Assembly (NCBI RefSeq): GCF_964340395.1
Contig: NC_135564.1
Location: 13,336,391 to 13,400,390 of the forward strand
Direction: 5' to 3'
Length of the DNA stretch: 64,000 bases
Source of the DNA: Glandiceps talaboti
Lineage: Eukaryota; Hemichordata; Enteropneusta; Spengelidae
The notes beneath the pieces are model-generated. The model was not told the DNA's origin. It made no database searches and worked only from the letters and a program-made list of their open reading frames with translations. This document shows, one piece after another, positions 49,997 through 61,264 of this stretch. Numbering within the stretch: position 1 is the stretch's first letter; each line of letters opens with the position of its first letter. The position numbers and the translations under genes are program-made.

Positions 49997-50668
49997 CTGA
50001 TAAAAAGGAAGGTAGGCAGGGAGTCTGGTTAACCCATAAGACATGGATATACAGTACAAATATTGATATGATAACGATGGCAATGACACGATGAGAGGAG
50101 GGGGAAGGGGTTGGAGACAGTTACTGTTACTGGAGATAGCACTGACTGGCTTTTAGACACAAGTCATGTTACCAGGGAGGAAAAAAGTTGGCATGCCAGA
50201 TTCAGATGTTACCGTCAACTTTGTCAATTTTAACTGGAAAATGATGAAAACATACAACTTTACAGAAAACGCATGCTATATAAAACCACGAAAAGGTTTT
50301 GGTCGTCATGCCTTACATTCACTCTACAAGTTCTCACAGAGGTCAGTTCATGCCTATATATTTTCTTACTATTTAACCAACACATCTCATTCTGATCAGC
50401 TTTAACTGCTAATCAATGCCAACACAACATATATAAAGTATTACATGCTGGAACATTTAAGGTCAACCCTTCTTAATCTCCGAACTCCAATGAGACAGTA
50501 AGTTTATTTTACTTCAAAGTTAAGTCAAGCTGCCAAAAGGACCTTTAATTAATCAAACCGGCAAAGAGATGTGAGTGGGAGAGGGAAAGAGACGAAAATG
50601 GTACAACAACAAATTAATGGATAAGAAGAAAGAGAACTGCAAGGAGTTGTAAATTGGATGTGTAAAAC

Positions 50669-50731
50669 CTGCAGCTGGTCTTCATTTCCACATTCTTTTA
50701 TGTCTGCCTGGTCTGACTCCTGACCTTTGAC
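50669..50731 (-). CDS. SOWAH: SOWAH-like gene, possible linker exon
   Basis: Candidate internal exon of 63 nt (21 codons, phase 0 at both ends) encoding VKGQESDQADIKECGNEDQL plus a final Q. Acidic and polar, like the neighbouring linker exons. The acceptor (TTTGTATGTGAAG) has a modest pyrimidine tract and the donor CAG|GTTTTA is weak. Phase and composition agree with the other five exons, but this is the least certain of the six and may be alternatively used or false. Confidence 0.45.
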
Positions 50732-50734
50732 CTT

Positions 50735-51030
50735 CACATACAAAGGAATCAAAATAACACATTACATTTAGAGAAAACTGAAAAAAGAGAGACTAATAAA
50801 AAAGAAATGTGATCGGGAGTCAGAACAAGACACACTAGCCACACAATCGCCTCATCCCGGTCTCAACAAAGGACCCTTCTTTTATGTTGTCGTGTATGAA
50901 AGCAGTCGACGGCGAGTCTAGTGACAAGAAAAAGAAGAGAGTCCATAGTTTGTGGTGGCAGTCGGGTCAACTCACTGCATGTATGTGTCACGTCAACATA
51001 AACAACGACATGTATTGAGAAAAAGTAGGC
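50735..51030. other. Intron, unique
   Basis: Unique sequence between two candidate exons; no feature seen. Confidence 0.4.
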
Positions 51031-51034
51031 GAAT

Positions 51035-51229
51035 TTGAAGCTAGAAAATGAGAACCGTCTGACAGCAACCTGGTTCCAATTTTTTATTGACATTAATGAT
51101 ATACATGGATTTAGTGTTATGGGACAGCTGTTTTCCTACGCCCCGTACAAATACTTAGAACAAGTACACAACTTAAAAACACAGCTTTTATCAACTTATC
51201 ACGAAATTAAAGCCTTCATCAAGCATTAG
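51035..51229 (+). CDS. Unassigned 64-codon open frame
   Basis: A plus-strand frame from ATG to TAG. It encodes a balanced, non-repetitive peptide (TATWFQFFIDINDIHGFSVM, then aromatic and Q/L/K-rich) that reads more like protein than most short frames here. I recognise no family. It has no visible polyadenylation signal close by, no promoter signal and is antisense to the SOWAH-like gene. It may be chance, a retropseudogene fragment or a small gene. Confidence 0.15.
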   Translation: MKLENENRLTATWFQFFIDINDIHGFSVMGQLFSYAPYKYLEQVHNLKTQLLSTYHEIKAFIKH

Positions 51230-51234
51230 CCAAA

Positions 51235-52520
51235 AACCAGGGTATTACATTGAGTCATTTCTATAGGGCCCGTCCATCATTCACAGCCGTGAACAAACAT
51301 GAGTTGAAACTGAAATGTTATCTAATTTCATCAGTTTATTATGATTACGATTACAAGGGGACTAAACTGAATTAGATTTTGGGAATTTATAGCAAATTGC
51401 GTTAAAAGAAGCAAGAATTAGAACATTGTGTACTATATGATACCAGTAATTTTCGATGTCAATTTTTTCGCATGTACAATGCGACTCGTAGATTGGGGAG
51501 TGGTCTGTGGAGACCTGAGTGATTATCTGATAAAATGAATAGTAAACCATTGGAGAAGGTGGGCAAAGAATAAAATATACACTATTGAGGAGAATAGAAG
51601 TAATTAGAGACGTATCCTGGAAATATCCAGTGTATGTAGCTGACTGACACCTGGGACACAAGAAGTACAATATTGGTGTGTTAGCACTAGAATGGTTAGA
51701 TTAGACACTTATTGTACAAAGAATGTCAACATGCAGTACTCTATGTTCCACCAACTGAGCTGATATTGATTAGTGAGCAGATTACAGATTAAGAACTCTA
51801 AATACATCATAGACAACACTGACATCAGTTGAACCCTGAAAGTTAGACCCAATTTTACTCTTTGTTAAACCCAAAGTGTTAAAATGAAATCAATTACGGG
51901 TTTTTTTTTCTACTATGATCATGGTGTTATTATCACCACTGCTATCAATTCACTGCTTCTAATCCCGTCTTCCTAGCAAATTCAATTTTTCCATCTTCCA
52001 ATTTTGTTTTCATAATACAATCATACTACGACATACACGGTGGTCAATAGCTAGATTGTTTTTATTCAATGTTAGTGTTACAGCAGTAGGCTGAATAAAT
52101 GTTATTTTTCAGGTCTCGTTTTTTTGTGTGTGAAAGGTTTCCAATAACCACTGAGCCATTTTTTTCTTCTTCTCCTTAGCACCTCCTCGCCAGCCCACAT
52201 TCCATTTCTGGACCACAACAATAGATGCTTGCCTAAGCACACCTTAGACAAACTTGGACATCAATATTTAGTATTGATACATTCCACAATCAAAGTGTGA
52301 GAAAACACTTTCAATAGATACACCAGTTAGTAAAGAATTTTTTCCCACACTCCTATATCGATGAACAATGAATGACAACACTCCACTCTTTCTGTTCAAT
52401 GAAGAAACAGTTAATATCATCTGACATAAGATAACAATACGTCTGAGCTTACTGATATGCATTAATTATTCAAGGTCTTGATCCCAACAACTATGCAAAT
52501 AATAGGATACTATGTATGCT
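51235..52520. other. Intron, unique; weak retroelement-like frame
   Basis: Unique sequence with a T run at 51900-51909. The minus-strand frame at 51362-51670 contains C-T-C-E-K-I-D-x-E-N-Y-W-Y-H, faintly like a retroelement C-terminal zinc motif; not strong enough to call. Confidence 0.4.
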
Positions 52521-52529
52521 AGGTTTGTA

Positions 52530-53470
52530 ATGGGGGCTGCTGCGTAAGCCATGATAGGCTACCGTGTACTGTTGGTTAGGATACTGTGTATGGCTGGGGT
52601 GTGATTGGTACCTGGAAAGCAATACTAGGCTACTGTGTACTGTTGGTTTGGGCCAGCGTTAGGGTACTATGTATGGAAAGCAATGATAAGCTACTGTGTA
52701 CTGCTGGTTTAGGTTGGGGTTAGGGTACTGTGTATGGCTAGGGTGTGATGGGAACCTGGAAAGCAATTCTAGGCTACTGTGTACTGCTGGTTTGGGCCAG
52801 GGTTAGGGTACTGTGTATGGAAAGCAATACTAGGCTACTGTGTACTGCTGGTTTGGGCCGGGGTTAGGGTAGTGTATGACTGGGGTGTGATGGTACCTGG
52901 AATGCAATGATAAGCTACTGCATGTAGCTGGTTAGGGTATTGTGGCTGGGTATGATGGGGCACCTGGCAAGGTCTTTTAAAGAACTGCATATGGCTAGGG
53001 TGCAATGGAGAACTTGACCAGCTATGATGGGGTACTATGCATGGCCGAAGGTGTGATATGGGGCACATGGCAAGACTTGATAGGATACTGCATGTAGCCA
53101 GGGTGTGATGGGGGCACATATCTGGCAACATATTACAGGGTACTGCATATGGCTGGAGCATAATATGATGCTTGGCAAGCTATGATAGGGTACTGTGTAT
53201 GGCTGGGGTGTGATGTGATGCCTGGCAAGCTATGATAGGGTACTGTGTATGGCTGGGGTGTGATGTGATGCCTGGCAAGCTAAGATAGGGTACTGTGTAT
53301 GGCTGGGGTGTGATGTGATGCCTGGCAAGCTATGATAGGGTACTGTGTATGGCCAGGGTGTGATGTGATGCCTGGCAAGCTATGATAGGGTACTGTGTAT
53401 GGCTGGGGTGTGATGTGATGCTTGGCAAGCTATGATAGAGTACTACTACTAGCCTTGAGCAACTAAGGTG
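52530..53470. repeat. 50-bp minisatellite, homogeneous core 53165-53440
   Basis: Unit 'GCAAGCTATGATAGGGTACT' + 'GTGTATGGCTGGGGTGTGAT' + 'GTGATGCCTG', 50 bp. Five to six nearly identical units at 53165-53440. The left flank (52530-53160) holds diverged, longer relatives around 'AGGCTACTGTGTACTGCTGG' + 'TTTGGGCCAGGGTTAGGGTA'. The right flank decays to about 53660. Confidence 0.95.
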
Positions 53471-53479
53471 TGATGTGCA

Positions 53480-54740
53480 TGGTGCCTGGATAGCCATATG
53501 GTGGATACTGTGTACAGCTCCTTTGAAAAGGGGTACCTAACAAACCATGATAGGGTACTATGTTTGACTAGTTTGCCATGTCCAAGTCATGACAAGGTAC
53601 TGTGTACAGTTGGTTTATTATTCTGTACCTAGCAAGCCATGATACTGTACTGTGTACACTACACTACAACTCAATATCGTGTAGTGGGGGCCCTTTGCAA
53701 GACGTCACCTGCTAATTTTACACATGTATAACTATTGGAGTGTACACACCATGTACTGCTTTATTGCATACAAGATGAATAGAATGACCCATTGTGACCC
53801 TAAACACTCAGCTGATTAGGCAAATTGACAACTTACAAATATGGCTCTTATTTTGATGATTCTTGTTACACACACACATACTTAGAATAACTGTTGACAT
53901 ACTGGACATGATCATACCACGGCAACACATCGTAGTGGTGGCCATACTTTCATCGTTCAATGTATGTTAAGGAAGCGGGTCACAGCTGGTAGCAGTTATT
54001 TACCAATGGAGTACTAGCTAGGCAAGCAAACTTACACTTTGAAATGTCTGTTACAGATCACTCTTAGACATGTTCAATAAATTGCCAACATGTAGACGCT
54101 GGCTACCTGATGAACAAAACATTTGGACATTCCTGCCAAGCGTTGAATGCCCTGGGCATACATTAACGGTGAAAAGAGACACCATAGATACTTGACACAG
54201 CGATTTAGGAGAACTGAAGAGGCAATTAAAGTAGGCCATATATATCTTATCTCACATAGAGCTGTATTTAAAAGTTATTAAACGTATGACCTAGGTAGAG
54301 GCCATGTACATCATCAACTCCCGCTCCATTTATGCCGTCACTTCGAGAGCAGTCTAGTGCTGTGTGATTGGTGTGATGTGTTTCCATTTCAAGGTAGCAT
54401 TTATTAGGAACTAGAGTTGACTGTAGAAAATGAAGGCTTTGTGACAATGTAGTGATTAGTACTTTAACATAGACTAACAAATGCTAACACCAACCCTATT
54501 TATAGGATTAGACTCACACGGATTATCCACCTTTATATTTCCCTTTGCAAACTGCCGCCAGCCGAAGTATTCATTGGGATACGGAGCCACACAGCTTTGC
54601 TATACAATCCCTTCTCATGCTAGTCTACCAATAATACCGCTGTTCTACATGATGATTTAAATCCAGTCATTTGACTAGCATTACTGCTACGCCTTTGATG
54701 TCAGCAACACCAGCGTCTGTGCTAATTAATCTTTTTTAGA
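53480..54740. other. Intron, unique; complex block 54480-54740
   Basis: Past the decaying minisatellite edge this is unique sequence. 54480-54740 is GC-balanced with GCTAATTAATC and CATTTGACTAG motifs; possible regulatory DNA on composition only. Open frames at 54051-54480 (minus strand) have no domain. Confidence 0.4.
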
Positions 54741-54744
54741 GACA

Positions 54745-55080
54745 CAGTTATCCCATATGGTTACACAGGTCACTTTCCATGGAATGGAAGCTGAAGTCGG
54801 GTAAAACGGCATACATTGACTCACAGCTACAACTTCAACTGGTCAATCTCCGACTTTCTCACTATCCCATATGGTTTACCCATTTAAACAGGTAATTTTT
54901 CATGGAATGGAAGCTGAAGTCAAAATAATGACATTCATTGTCACAGCCACAGCCGGTCAATTTCTGACTTTCTCACTATCCCATATGGTTTATACAGGTC
55001 ATTTTTAAAGGAATGGAAGCCGAACTTGGTAAAACAGAATTCATTGTCACAACCATAACTGGTCAATCTTTCTCTCACTT
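54745..55080. repeat. ~114-bp tandem repeat, 3 copies
   Basis: 'CTATCCCATATGGTTTA' followed by 'ACAGGT-A-TTTTCA-GGAATGGAAGC', 'GAAGTC-GGTAAAAC', 'TTCATTGTCACAGC-ACA' and 'CTGGTCAAT-TC' occurs at about 54748, 54862 and 54976. Confidence 0.9.
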
Positions 55081-55084
55081 TTCT

Positions 55085-55355
55085 CTCACACAGTCTATAC
55101 ACTAAAGTGCTTATTTTTATTTTGAAATATTTTTCATATCAAAACTAATAATTCCATATATTAATCTCACATCTAACAACTGGTATACCCTCGCCAGGAA
55201 TTTTTTCAAGATAACAAGTTCAATTATCATACATAATTTTTTGAGTACCAATAAATTCACAAATTCACCAGTCTGCAAGGCCTCGTTATACCTTTCTACC
55301 CACCTAACAGTTGATTCAGTTTCACCAAATATTCTTTCACTGTGTAACATTGTAA
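55085..55355. other. Intron, unique
   Basis: Unique sequence. The minus-strand 82-codon frame ending at 55117 is hydrophobic with no recognised motif or splice context. Confidence 0.4.
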
Positions 55356-55359
55356 TGTG

Positions 55360-55770
55360 TTGCATACACCAACATTAGCAACAGACTGAAATCTCAGTTC
55401 AAAACACACCACAGTCATAGCATTTTAGTACCTTTTGAAACACCTCTATCACAATTTGTGGATTCAGATTTGCAAAATCTGGGTGGTTTTTTTTGTGTGT
55501 ATTATTTTAATACTGAGTGTGTACACATTAGCAACAAAATGAAACCTCAGTTACAGACAATAGTGTCACTTTAGAAAATGCAAACTACACCACAATCACG
55601 GTCCCTTTGTATCTTTTTAATAAGCTAAACCACACTGTATCGATTCGGCTTTACCGAATAAATATTTTAGTGTGTTATTATTTCAATGCATTACAGATTT
55701 TGGCCACAAAATGAAACCTTAGTACTACAATACTGGATTATTTATGTACATATCTGGATGAAAATAAATT
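55360..55770. repeat. Decayed tandem repeat, ~155-165 bp unit
   Basis: 'ACATTAGCAACA-AATGAAACCTCAGTT' recurs near 55369, 55525 and 55690. It is followed by 'AAA-CACACCACA-TCA' and 'TTTGTA-C-TTTT' and separated by 'TT-AG-GTGT-TATTATTT-AAT'. Confidence 0.75.
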
Positions 55771-55962
55771 GTATCTCAAGTTGGACTTTTTAAACTTTCC
55801 ATTTTCAGGAGCAAGTGTAGTTGTTTAAGAACAAAAGAATTATTCTATGGCGCCACTGATAAAGTTACATTGATGTTAGAACCTAGGATTGCATTATGGA
55901 ACTATTAAAGTTAAACATTACTTTTTGATATTTTGGTATGATAAATAAAAATAGTTACTTAC

Positions 55963-56019
55963 CGTTACTGTGGTTACTGTGGAAGTAACTGAATCATCAT
56001 CACCACCCTCATCCTCTTG
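55963..56019 (-). CDS. SOWAH: SOWAH-like gene, acidic linker exon
   Basis: Internal exon of 57 nt (19 codons, phase 0 at both ends) encoding QEDEGGDDDSVTSTVTTVT. The acceptor CTTTCTCTTTTAG and the donor ACG|GTAAGT are both close to consensus. It is an acidic cluster followed by S/T/V repeats, with no domain. Phase 0 at both ends means it could be skipped without changing the frame, like every other exon seen in this gene. The next exon upstream (57199-57372) is about 1.2 kb away. Confidence 0.75.
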
Positions 56020-56058
56020 CTAAAAGAGAAAGAGAATTAGTTGAATTTCATCTGAAAG

Positions 56059-56060
<2 letters not shown>

Positions 56061-56124
<64 letters not shown>

Positions 56125-56344
56125 GTGTCACTATGGTATGTAAACATCAGTTTCATGGTGCGTGCGTGCGTGTATGTATGTATTGTATGTAAACATATCA
56201 CCATGGTATGGTATGTATACATCAGCTTCATGTATGTATGTATGTATGTATGTATGTATGTATGTATGTATGTATGTATGTATGTATGTATGTATGTATG
56301 TATGTATGTATGTATGTATGTATGTATGTATGTATGTATGTATG
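56061..56344. repeat. (GT)n and (ATGT)n microsatellites
   Basis: (GT)n at 56061-56129 with one GC step, a spacer in which 'CATGGTATGTAAACATCA' occurs repeatedly, and (ATGT)n of about 115 bp at 56230-56345. Only 40 bp upstream of the acceptor side of the exon at 55963-56019 on the minus strand, so its length could influence splicing. Confidence 0.97.
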
Positions 56345-56345
56345 T

Positions 56346-57195
56346 GCACATATCATCACAGTATGGGAACATCATTTTTCAACAAAATATTGATGAATAT
56401 ATGAATCACATCATCATTCATTCATAACAAATTCATATGAATATCTATGTTGTGATTCACGTTATGTAAATGTTGTGCGTTAACACCAAATTCTAATAAT
56501 ACAACGTTATTCCACTGTATTTTCTATAAGGTTATCCCCAGTCTATTTACTGACTGCCAAATGTAAACGGTTGACATCTGGAAATCAGAAGTATGAATAT
56601 ATGAAAATTGAAGAAACTAAACTATGATACATAACACTAAAAGAATAACCCAACATACATTGTTGTCAGGAGTGTACCTAATTTTACAAGTAGCTAATAA
56701 AATTTGAAAAGTAGGCGGGTTACTCATAAATCTACCCAGTGGTGGAAATGTACTGGTAAACTGAAACAAAAATTTTTTTTAAACAAAAACCGGAGAAAAC
56801 TAGCTGGCAAAATGGTGCAGAATAGACAGTTGTTTGCAGGTCACTGGCCTTTGTCTACATCCCTGGTTGTACTGTGTGTGTAAACTATGTACACATGATG
56901 CTATGTGACAACTGTTGATTCATTCATTTCACATTATGATGTTGACATTATCCGTATGACAACAATAACAACCATGTTACGAACACTAACATGACACGGG
57001 CTTAACACCATGTTTTCATAATGTTTTCACGTAGTCTGTTTTTAGTGAATGGAAATCTTATCGAGATAAGATATTTATAACATTTTGGAAACCAAATTAA
57101 AACCAGAGTAAGTTAAGTGAATTAGTTGTCCACACAAGCATACACATTACAAGAACACTGATAGCTGATTAACTTTTACATGTTAGTGATAAAAT
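56346..57195. other. Intron, unique, no gene seen
   Basis: AT-rich unique sequence between two exons; nothing recognisable. Confidence 0.5.
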
Positions 57196-57198
57196 TAC

Positions 57199-57372
57199 CT
57201 TGTTTTTATTAGGTGAAACAACTTTGGCAGCATCTGCCTGTGCTTTCTCCTCCTTGGCAATCTGTTCAAATGTCTGGGCAACATTCAAGACATTAGTTGT
57301 AGAGTCAGTATGGGTTAAAACATGTGTAGAGTCAGTACTGGTTAGTGTCTTCGGTTCTTCACCATCTTCAAC
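57199..57372 (-). CDS. SOWAH: SOWAH-like gene, linker exon with short helix
   Basis: Internal exon of 174 nt (58 codons, phase 0 at both ends). The acceptor is a T-rich tract ending CTGTTAG and the donor is AAG|GTAATT. It encodes VEDGEEPKTLTSTDSTH, a second T-D-S-T-T motif, FEQIAKEEKAQADAAKVV and ends SPNKNK. The HVLTHTDSTT part is a small internal duplication of TSTDST. The F-E-Q-I-A-K-E-E-K-A-Q-A-D-A-A-K stretch should form a charged helix. No catalytic or DNA-binding motif. I infer it belongs to the linker between the N-terminal domain and the ankyrin repeats, from phase and position. Nothing upstream to 64000 is a convincing further exon. Confidence 0.72.
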
Positions 57373-57374
57373 CT

Positions 57375-57775
57375 AACAGAATGAAAAAGTATATGCTAAT
57401 GAAAAGCACCCCATGTTTTGATTTTGAACAGTGGTTCCCTAGGACTCACCGATGTTAAACTCTGGTGCAAACCCTGAGTACAATAGCAGCTAAAAAAATT
57501 TTAATTGATTGGTGTAAAAGATTTCCATTATATCCATGTTGTTACCAGAGTTTCATGATCTCAGTACAGGTATGGGATAATCTGGTCAAAATATCCACAG
57601 TTTCCAATGTTATGCTATACTTTTAGTTGGGATAGCCATGAAATATAGTGCTTATCCATCAACTTGACAAAAAGTGCTTTCATCTTCCACTGAAATATAT
57701 CCTTTATTTTATTTCAAATAATATTTCATTTCCCTGATATACAATTGATTTAACCATCAAAATCTGAATTGCACA
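57375..57775. other. Intron, unique
   Basis: AT-rich unique sequence immediately upstream of the exon above; no feature seen. Confidence 0.45.
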
Positions 57776-57779
57776 TACA

Positions 57780-58085
57780 AAGTAGGGGGTAGTGGGTATG
57801 AAAATACATTAACGAAAAAATTTGGACAAATTCTGAATTACATATATTACAGTGGGGAATGGGAAGCAGTTACAAAAGTAAATTAACAAACATGTTTTGG
57901 ACAAATTCTGAACAGTATGTTATTTCAGGGAAAGGGTAGTGGGTATCAAAGTAAAATAACAGAAACATTTTGGACAAATTCTGAACCGTATGTCATTTCA
58001 GTGAAAGGGTAGTGGATATAACAGTAAAATAACATTTTGGACAAATTTGAAATACGTGTTATTTCACGAAAAGGGTGGCGAAAAT
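57780..58085. repeat. ~67-bp tandem repeat, ~4-5 copies
   Basis: 'AAAGGGTAGTGGGTATCAAA' followed by 'GTAAAATAACA-AAACATTTT' and 'GGACAAATTCTGAA-CGTATGT' repeats with a period of about 66-72 bp; the leftmost copy is the most diverged. Confidence 0.88.
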
Positions 58086-58089
58086 AATA

Positions 58090-59210
58090 TGTCTGACAAC
58101 TAGTTCAATCAAACCCAATGTATCAATTGTTGACAGCTTATCTTTCCCAAATCAATTTCAATTTTCTTGCTACCACAGTGAAGAAATAATGAGGGTCTCA
58201 ATTGATGCTTAATTATGCTTTTTACTGCATTCCTGGACCAGTAATCTAGAGCTTAGCTTGGCAATGCCATGGTAGACTGACGCACTGTTGTGGTGGTTAT
58301 TTTCATTAATGATGATTTTAAACCGAGCTGCCATTTGTCAAATGCAGCCAATTAGTCTGAATCAAGGTTTGCTGAGAAAAAGACTAAATATGGCATGTAA
58401 TCCTGGTAAATATTTATCCCAGAAGCAATTAGACGTGCTGGCCAGTTAATGGCTAAGAGAGGAGAGAGACGGAAACACAAACCATGCTTCATTGACTTAA
58501 TTACTGTTAATTCCTGATAATTAATGACATGCACGATTTCTAAAGATGACACAGTCAGTTGTCTGCCGATCAACAAAAACAGTCTTGTTAGTCAATACCT
58601 AATTAACATATCCTGTCTTTACCTACTTTTCTATGATAAGAGTTTAAAGTAATGAATGTCATTTTCAATCCATACATCGAGAGTCACATCTGTCCCCCCA
58701 CACCGTCACTAAAGCTATACAAAATGGCAAACATCTCCTAACCTTGGCTACGAGATGCTAAGAGATCCTTCTATTATCGGATCAAATCTCTTTCACTCCA
58801 TGGTATGCAGGCATGCTAACACATAATACGTAGTAAGCCGATGAAAAGATTTCCTTCTGTTTGACTCCGACCCAAAACATACAATTACAGTCTTTGTCAC
58901 AGAAAGTTACAGGTAGGCCCTGTCAGAAAGTGTCTCTCCATTCAAGCATGATACACAACACAGCACTTCAACACCACCTCCCTGCATTGATTGGCTGTAT
59001 TTTCCAGCCTTCTACTCGGTATAAACACTCTCAATGAATTGGGACGACAATACAGGGGATGTCTGGCTCGGAGGTGGTCAAACACTTATCCATACAAAGT
59101 TCAACAAACTATGACAATACTTTCTGTTAGACACGTTAACATCACTAACTGTTTTAATCTTTAACTGAGGAGTCTGTTTGTCATCAAGATGGAATCAGCA
59201 ACGTTTACAA
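58090..59210. other. Intron, unique; possible conserved non-coding block
   Basis: No repeats and no exon. 58190-58620 is dense in homeodomain-like cores (TTAATTATGC, CATTAATGATGATT, CCAATTAGTC, TTAATTACTGTTAATT) and contains an E-box palindrome-like CATTTGTCAAATG. This is the longest repeat-free stretch near the exons. It is a candidate intronic enhancer; conservation cannot be tested here. Confidence 0.4.
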
Positions 59211-59214
59211 AAAA

Positions 59215-59760
59215 ACAGAACAATTTTAGAGGGTTGCTCTGTTTACCGATGTTTGATATTCAGTGTATGCATTCAACACTGTTTACCAAAATGCACCTTA
59301 TTTGTTCTGTTTACTGATATTTGATACCAAATTTATTCAAAGTATGGATCCAACAATGTTTACCAACATGCACCTTATTTGTTCAGTTTACTGATATTCG
59401 ATATCCAATTCATAGTTCAAAGTATCGCAAAGTTTACCAAAATACAACTCTTTTTGAGGGTCGTTTTGTTACCAACATTTAATATTCAGTGAGTGTATGG
59501 ATTCAACGATATTTATGAAAATACAACTATTTTAGATGGTTGTTATGTTTAACATTTAATATTCGGTGTGTAGATTCAATGTTTACCAAAATACAGCAAT
59601 TTCAGAGGGTAGTTCTGTCACCGACATTTGATATTCAATGTGTAGATTCAACGTTTACCAAAATACAACTATTTTTGAGGGTTGTTCTGTTACCGAGATT
59701 CAATATTCAATGTGTAGATTCAACGTTTACCAAAATACAACAATTTTAAAGGGTTGTTTC
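59215..59760. repeat. ~65-75-bp tandem repeat, ~8 copies
   Basis: 'TTACCGA-ATTTGATATTCA' followed by 'GTGTGTAGATTCAACGTTTA' and 'CCAAAATACAACTATTTT-GAGGGTTGTTCTG'. Copies right of 59540 are most alike, with period about 67-70 bp; those at the left are longer. Confidence 0.9.
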
Positions 59761-59764
59761 TTTT

Positions 59765-61000
59765 CAGTGGTCAGACTTTTCAATTATTTCAGTCTTCTAA
59801 CATAGACAACTGATAAACAAAAGTAACAATCTCAGAGGATAGTGTCTTTTCTGGTGTTTTTAATTACTTCAGTGTTATCACAAGATGTATCTATAATACT
59901 AAGCGAGAGTTTTGTCGGGGGGAGGGGGGATTTTCCCATTCTGCCAAATTGATTTGAATAATAAAAGCGAAGTTATGTTCACAAAACAATTCTACATGAA
60001 ATGTATGTGATTCATCGACATCGCTATCAATGATGCCTGTTGAATGCTACTCATACAAAGTGATTTAACCTGGTCTCTATTCAAGTTGTGGTTATACCAA
60101 ATGCCAATTAAACAAAATATGTTTTATTTTCTAGTAACCATAAACATCCAACAAATACTTTTGAATATTAAGTTGTTTTCTGAAGAAGTTTGATATTCAA
60201 TTATTTCAGTGTTATTGCTAGATGAAACCATATACATCAAGCCAAATACAAACGTTTCAGACGATTCTTTCTTTTTGGTGTTTCATTTTCAATTATGTCA
60301 GTGTTATTGCAAGATATACAACCAGAAATATCCACATAAATATACAAGTTGGAACATTTTATTCCATTTTTGAAGTTTGATGTTCAATTATTTAAAGGCT
60401 CGCTTCAAACTAGGAATTAAATTTTAAGTGAAAAATGGTTGTTTGGTAGAAAAAGTTAGTCCAGAACAAATAAATGATCCTGTGTAGTCCTTATTAAGGT
60501 AACATTAATGTGATGACCTGGGATTGAAACATGGCCCTTTAAAAGTTACCAAAAAGATATGCAACCATAAGTAGTAAAAGAAATAAGACAATCTTAGAAG
60601 GCTGTTTTGTTTCTAGAGGTGTGACAGTCCAATTTTTCAGTGCTATCATGGATAAACTACCATAAAAACCTAAACAAATATATTTTAGACTGGTTATTTC
60701 TTTTCTGAGGTTTGATATCTAAATAAGTATTATCATAAAACATAAACCCATAGATTAACATCCATAAAAATGTACTTGAAATGTTTGTTTTCTAGGGTTT
60801 GATAGTCAATTATTTCAGAATTACTGTTAGATATACAACCACTATGGCACTAACACACTATCAAATACAACAATTTTCATTTCTTTACAAAGGTTTGATC
60901 ATTGATGTCGGAGAGAGAGAGAGTTTCTTGATATTGTCATTTTCAGTGTTACTACAAGATATACAACGCTGAACACAAAATACAAACTTCATAATTTCAA
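59765..61000. repeat. Decayed tandem repeat, ~90-130 bp unit
   Basis: Degenerate copies around 'TTTGATATTCAATTATTTCAGTGTTATTGCAAGATATACAACC', then 'AAATACAA', 'TTT-AGA-G-TT-TTTCTTTT'. They are seen near 59780, 59865, 60195, 60290, 60370, 60620, 60700, 60795 and 60940. A MITE-like element interrupts at 60391-60543. Confidence 0.75.
60391..60543 (+). mobile_element. TTAA-flanked MITE-like element, copy C
   Basis: Bounded by TTTAAAGG (60391-60398) and CCTTTAAA (60536-60543). The interior carries 'AAAATGGTTGTTTGGTAGAA', 'AAAGTTAGTCCAGAACAAAT', 'AATGATCC' and 'GATGACCTGGGATTGAAACA'. These match the inverted right arm of copy B (36469-36644) and, more loosely, copy A (14051-14215). It interrupts a decayed tandem array. 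Confidence 0.65.
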
Positions 61001-61083
61001 TTATAATGATCATACTTAAAACTGCATGTCCTGTTTTCTTGAATAAAGAAAAATCTCTGCCCTCGTTATATATACAGGTACAC

Positions 61084-61262
61084 CTTTGAATTGAATTGAA
61101 TCAAATGAAATCGAAACTAAATGAAATGAAAGGAATTGAAATGAATTCAATTGAAATGAATTGAAATGAATCAAAACGAAATGAAACATAATAAATAAAA
61201 TTGAAAATTGAAATTGAATTGAATTTTGAATTGAATCGAAACGAATTGAATGATCAAAGTAA
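61084..61262. repeat. (AATTG/AAATG)n-like degenerate array
   Basis: About 180 bp of 'GAATTGAAATGAATTGAAAT' pentamer-like repeats, with GAATC and GAAAC variants. The minus-strand F-S-x-Q-F-type frame is an artefact. Confidence 0.9.
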
Positions 61263-61264
61263 TA

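Noticed and set aside
51362-51670. Minus-strand frame with C-T-C-E-K-I-D-x-E-N-Y-W-Y-H as a retroelement tail
   Set aside because: Only a faint motif resemblance; zinc ligands are not spaced as in known elements.
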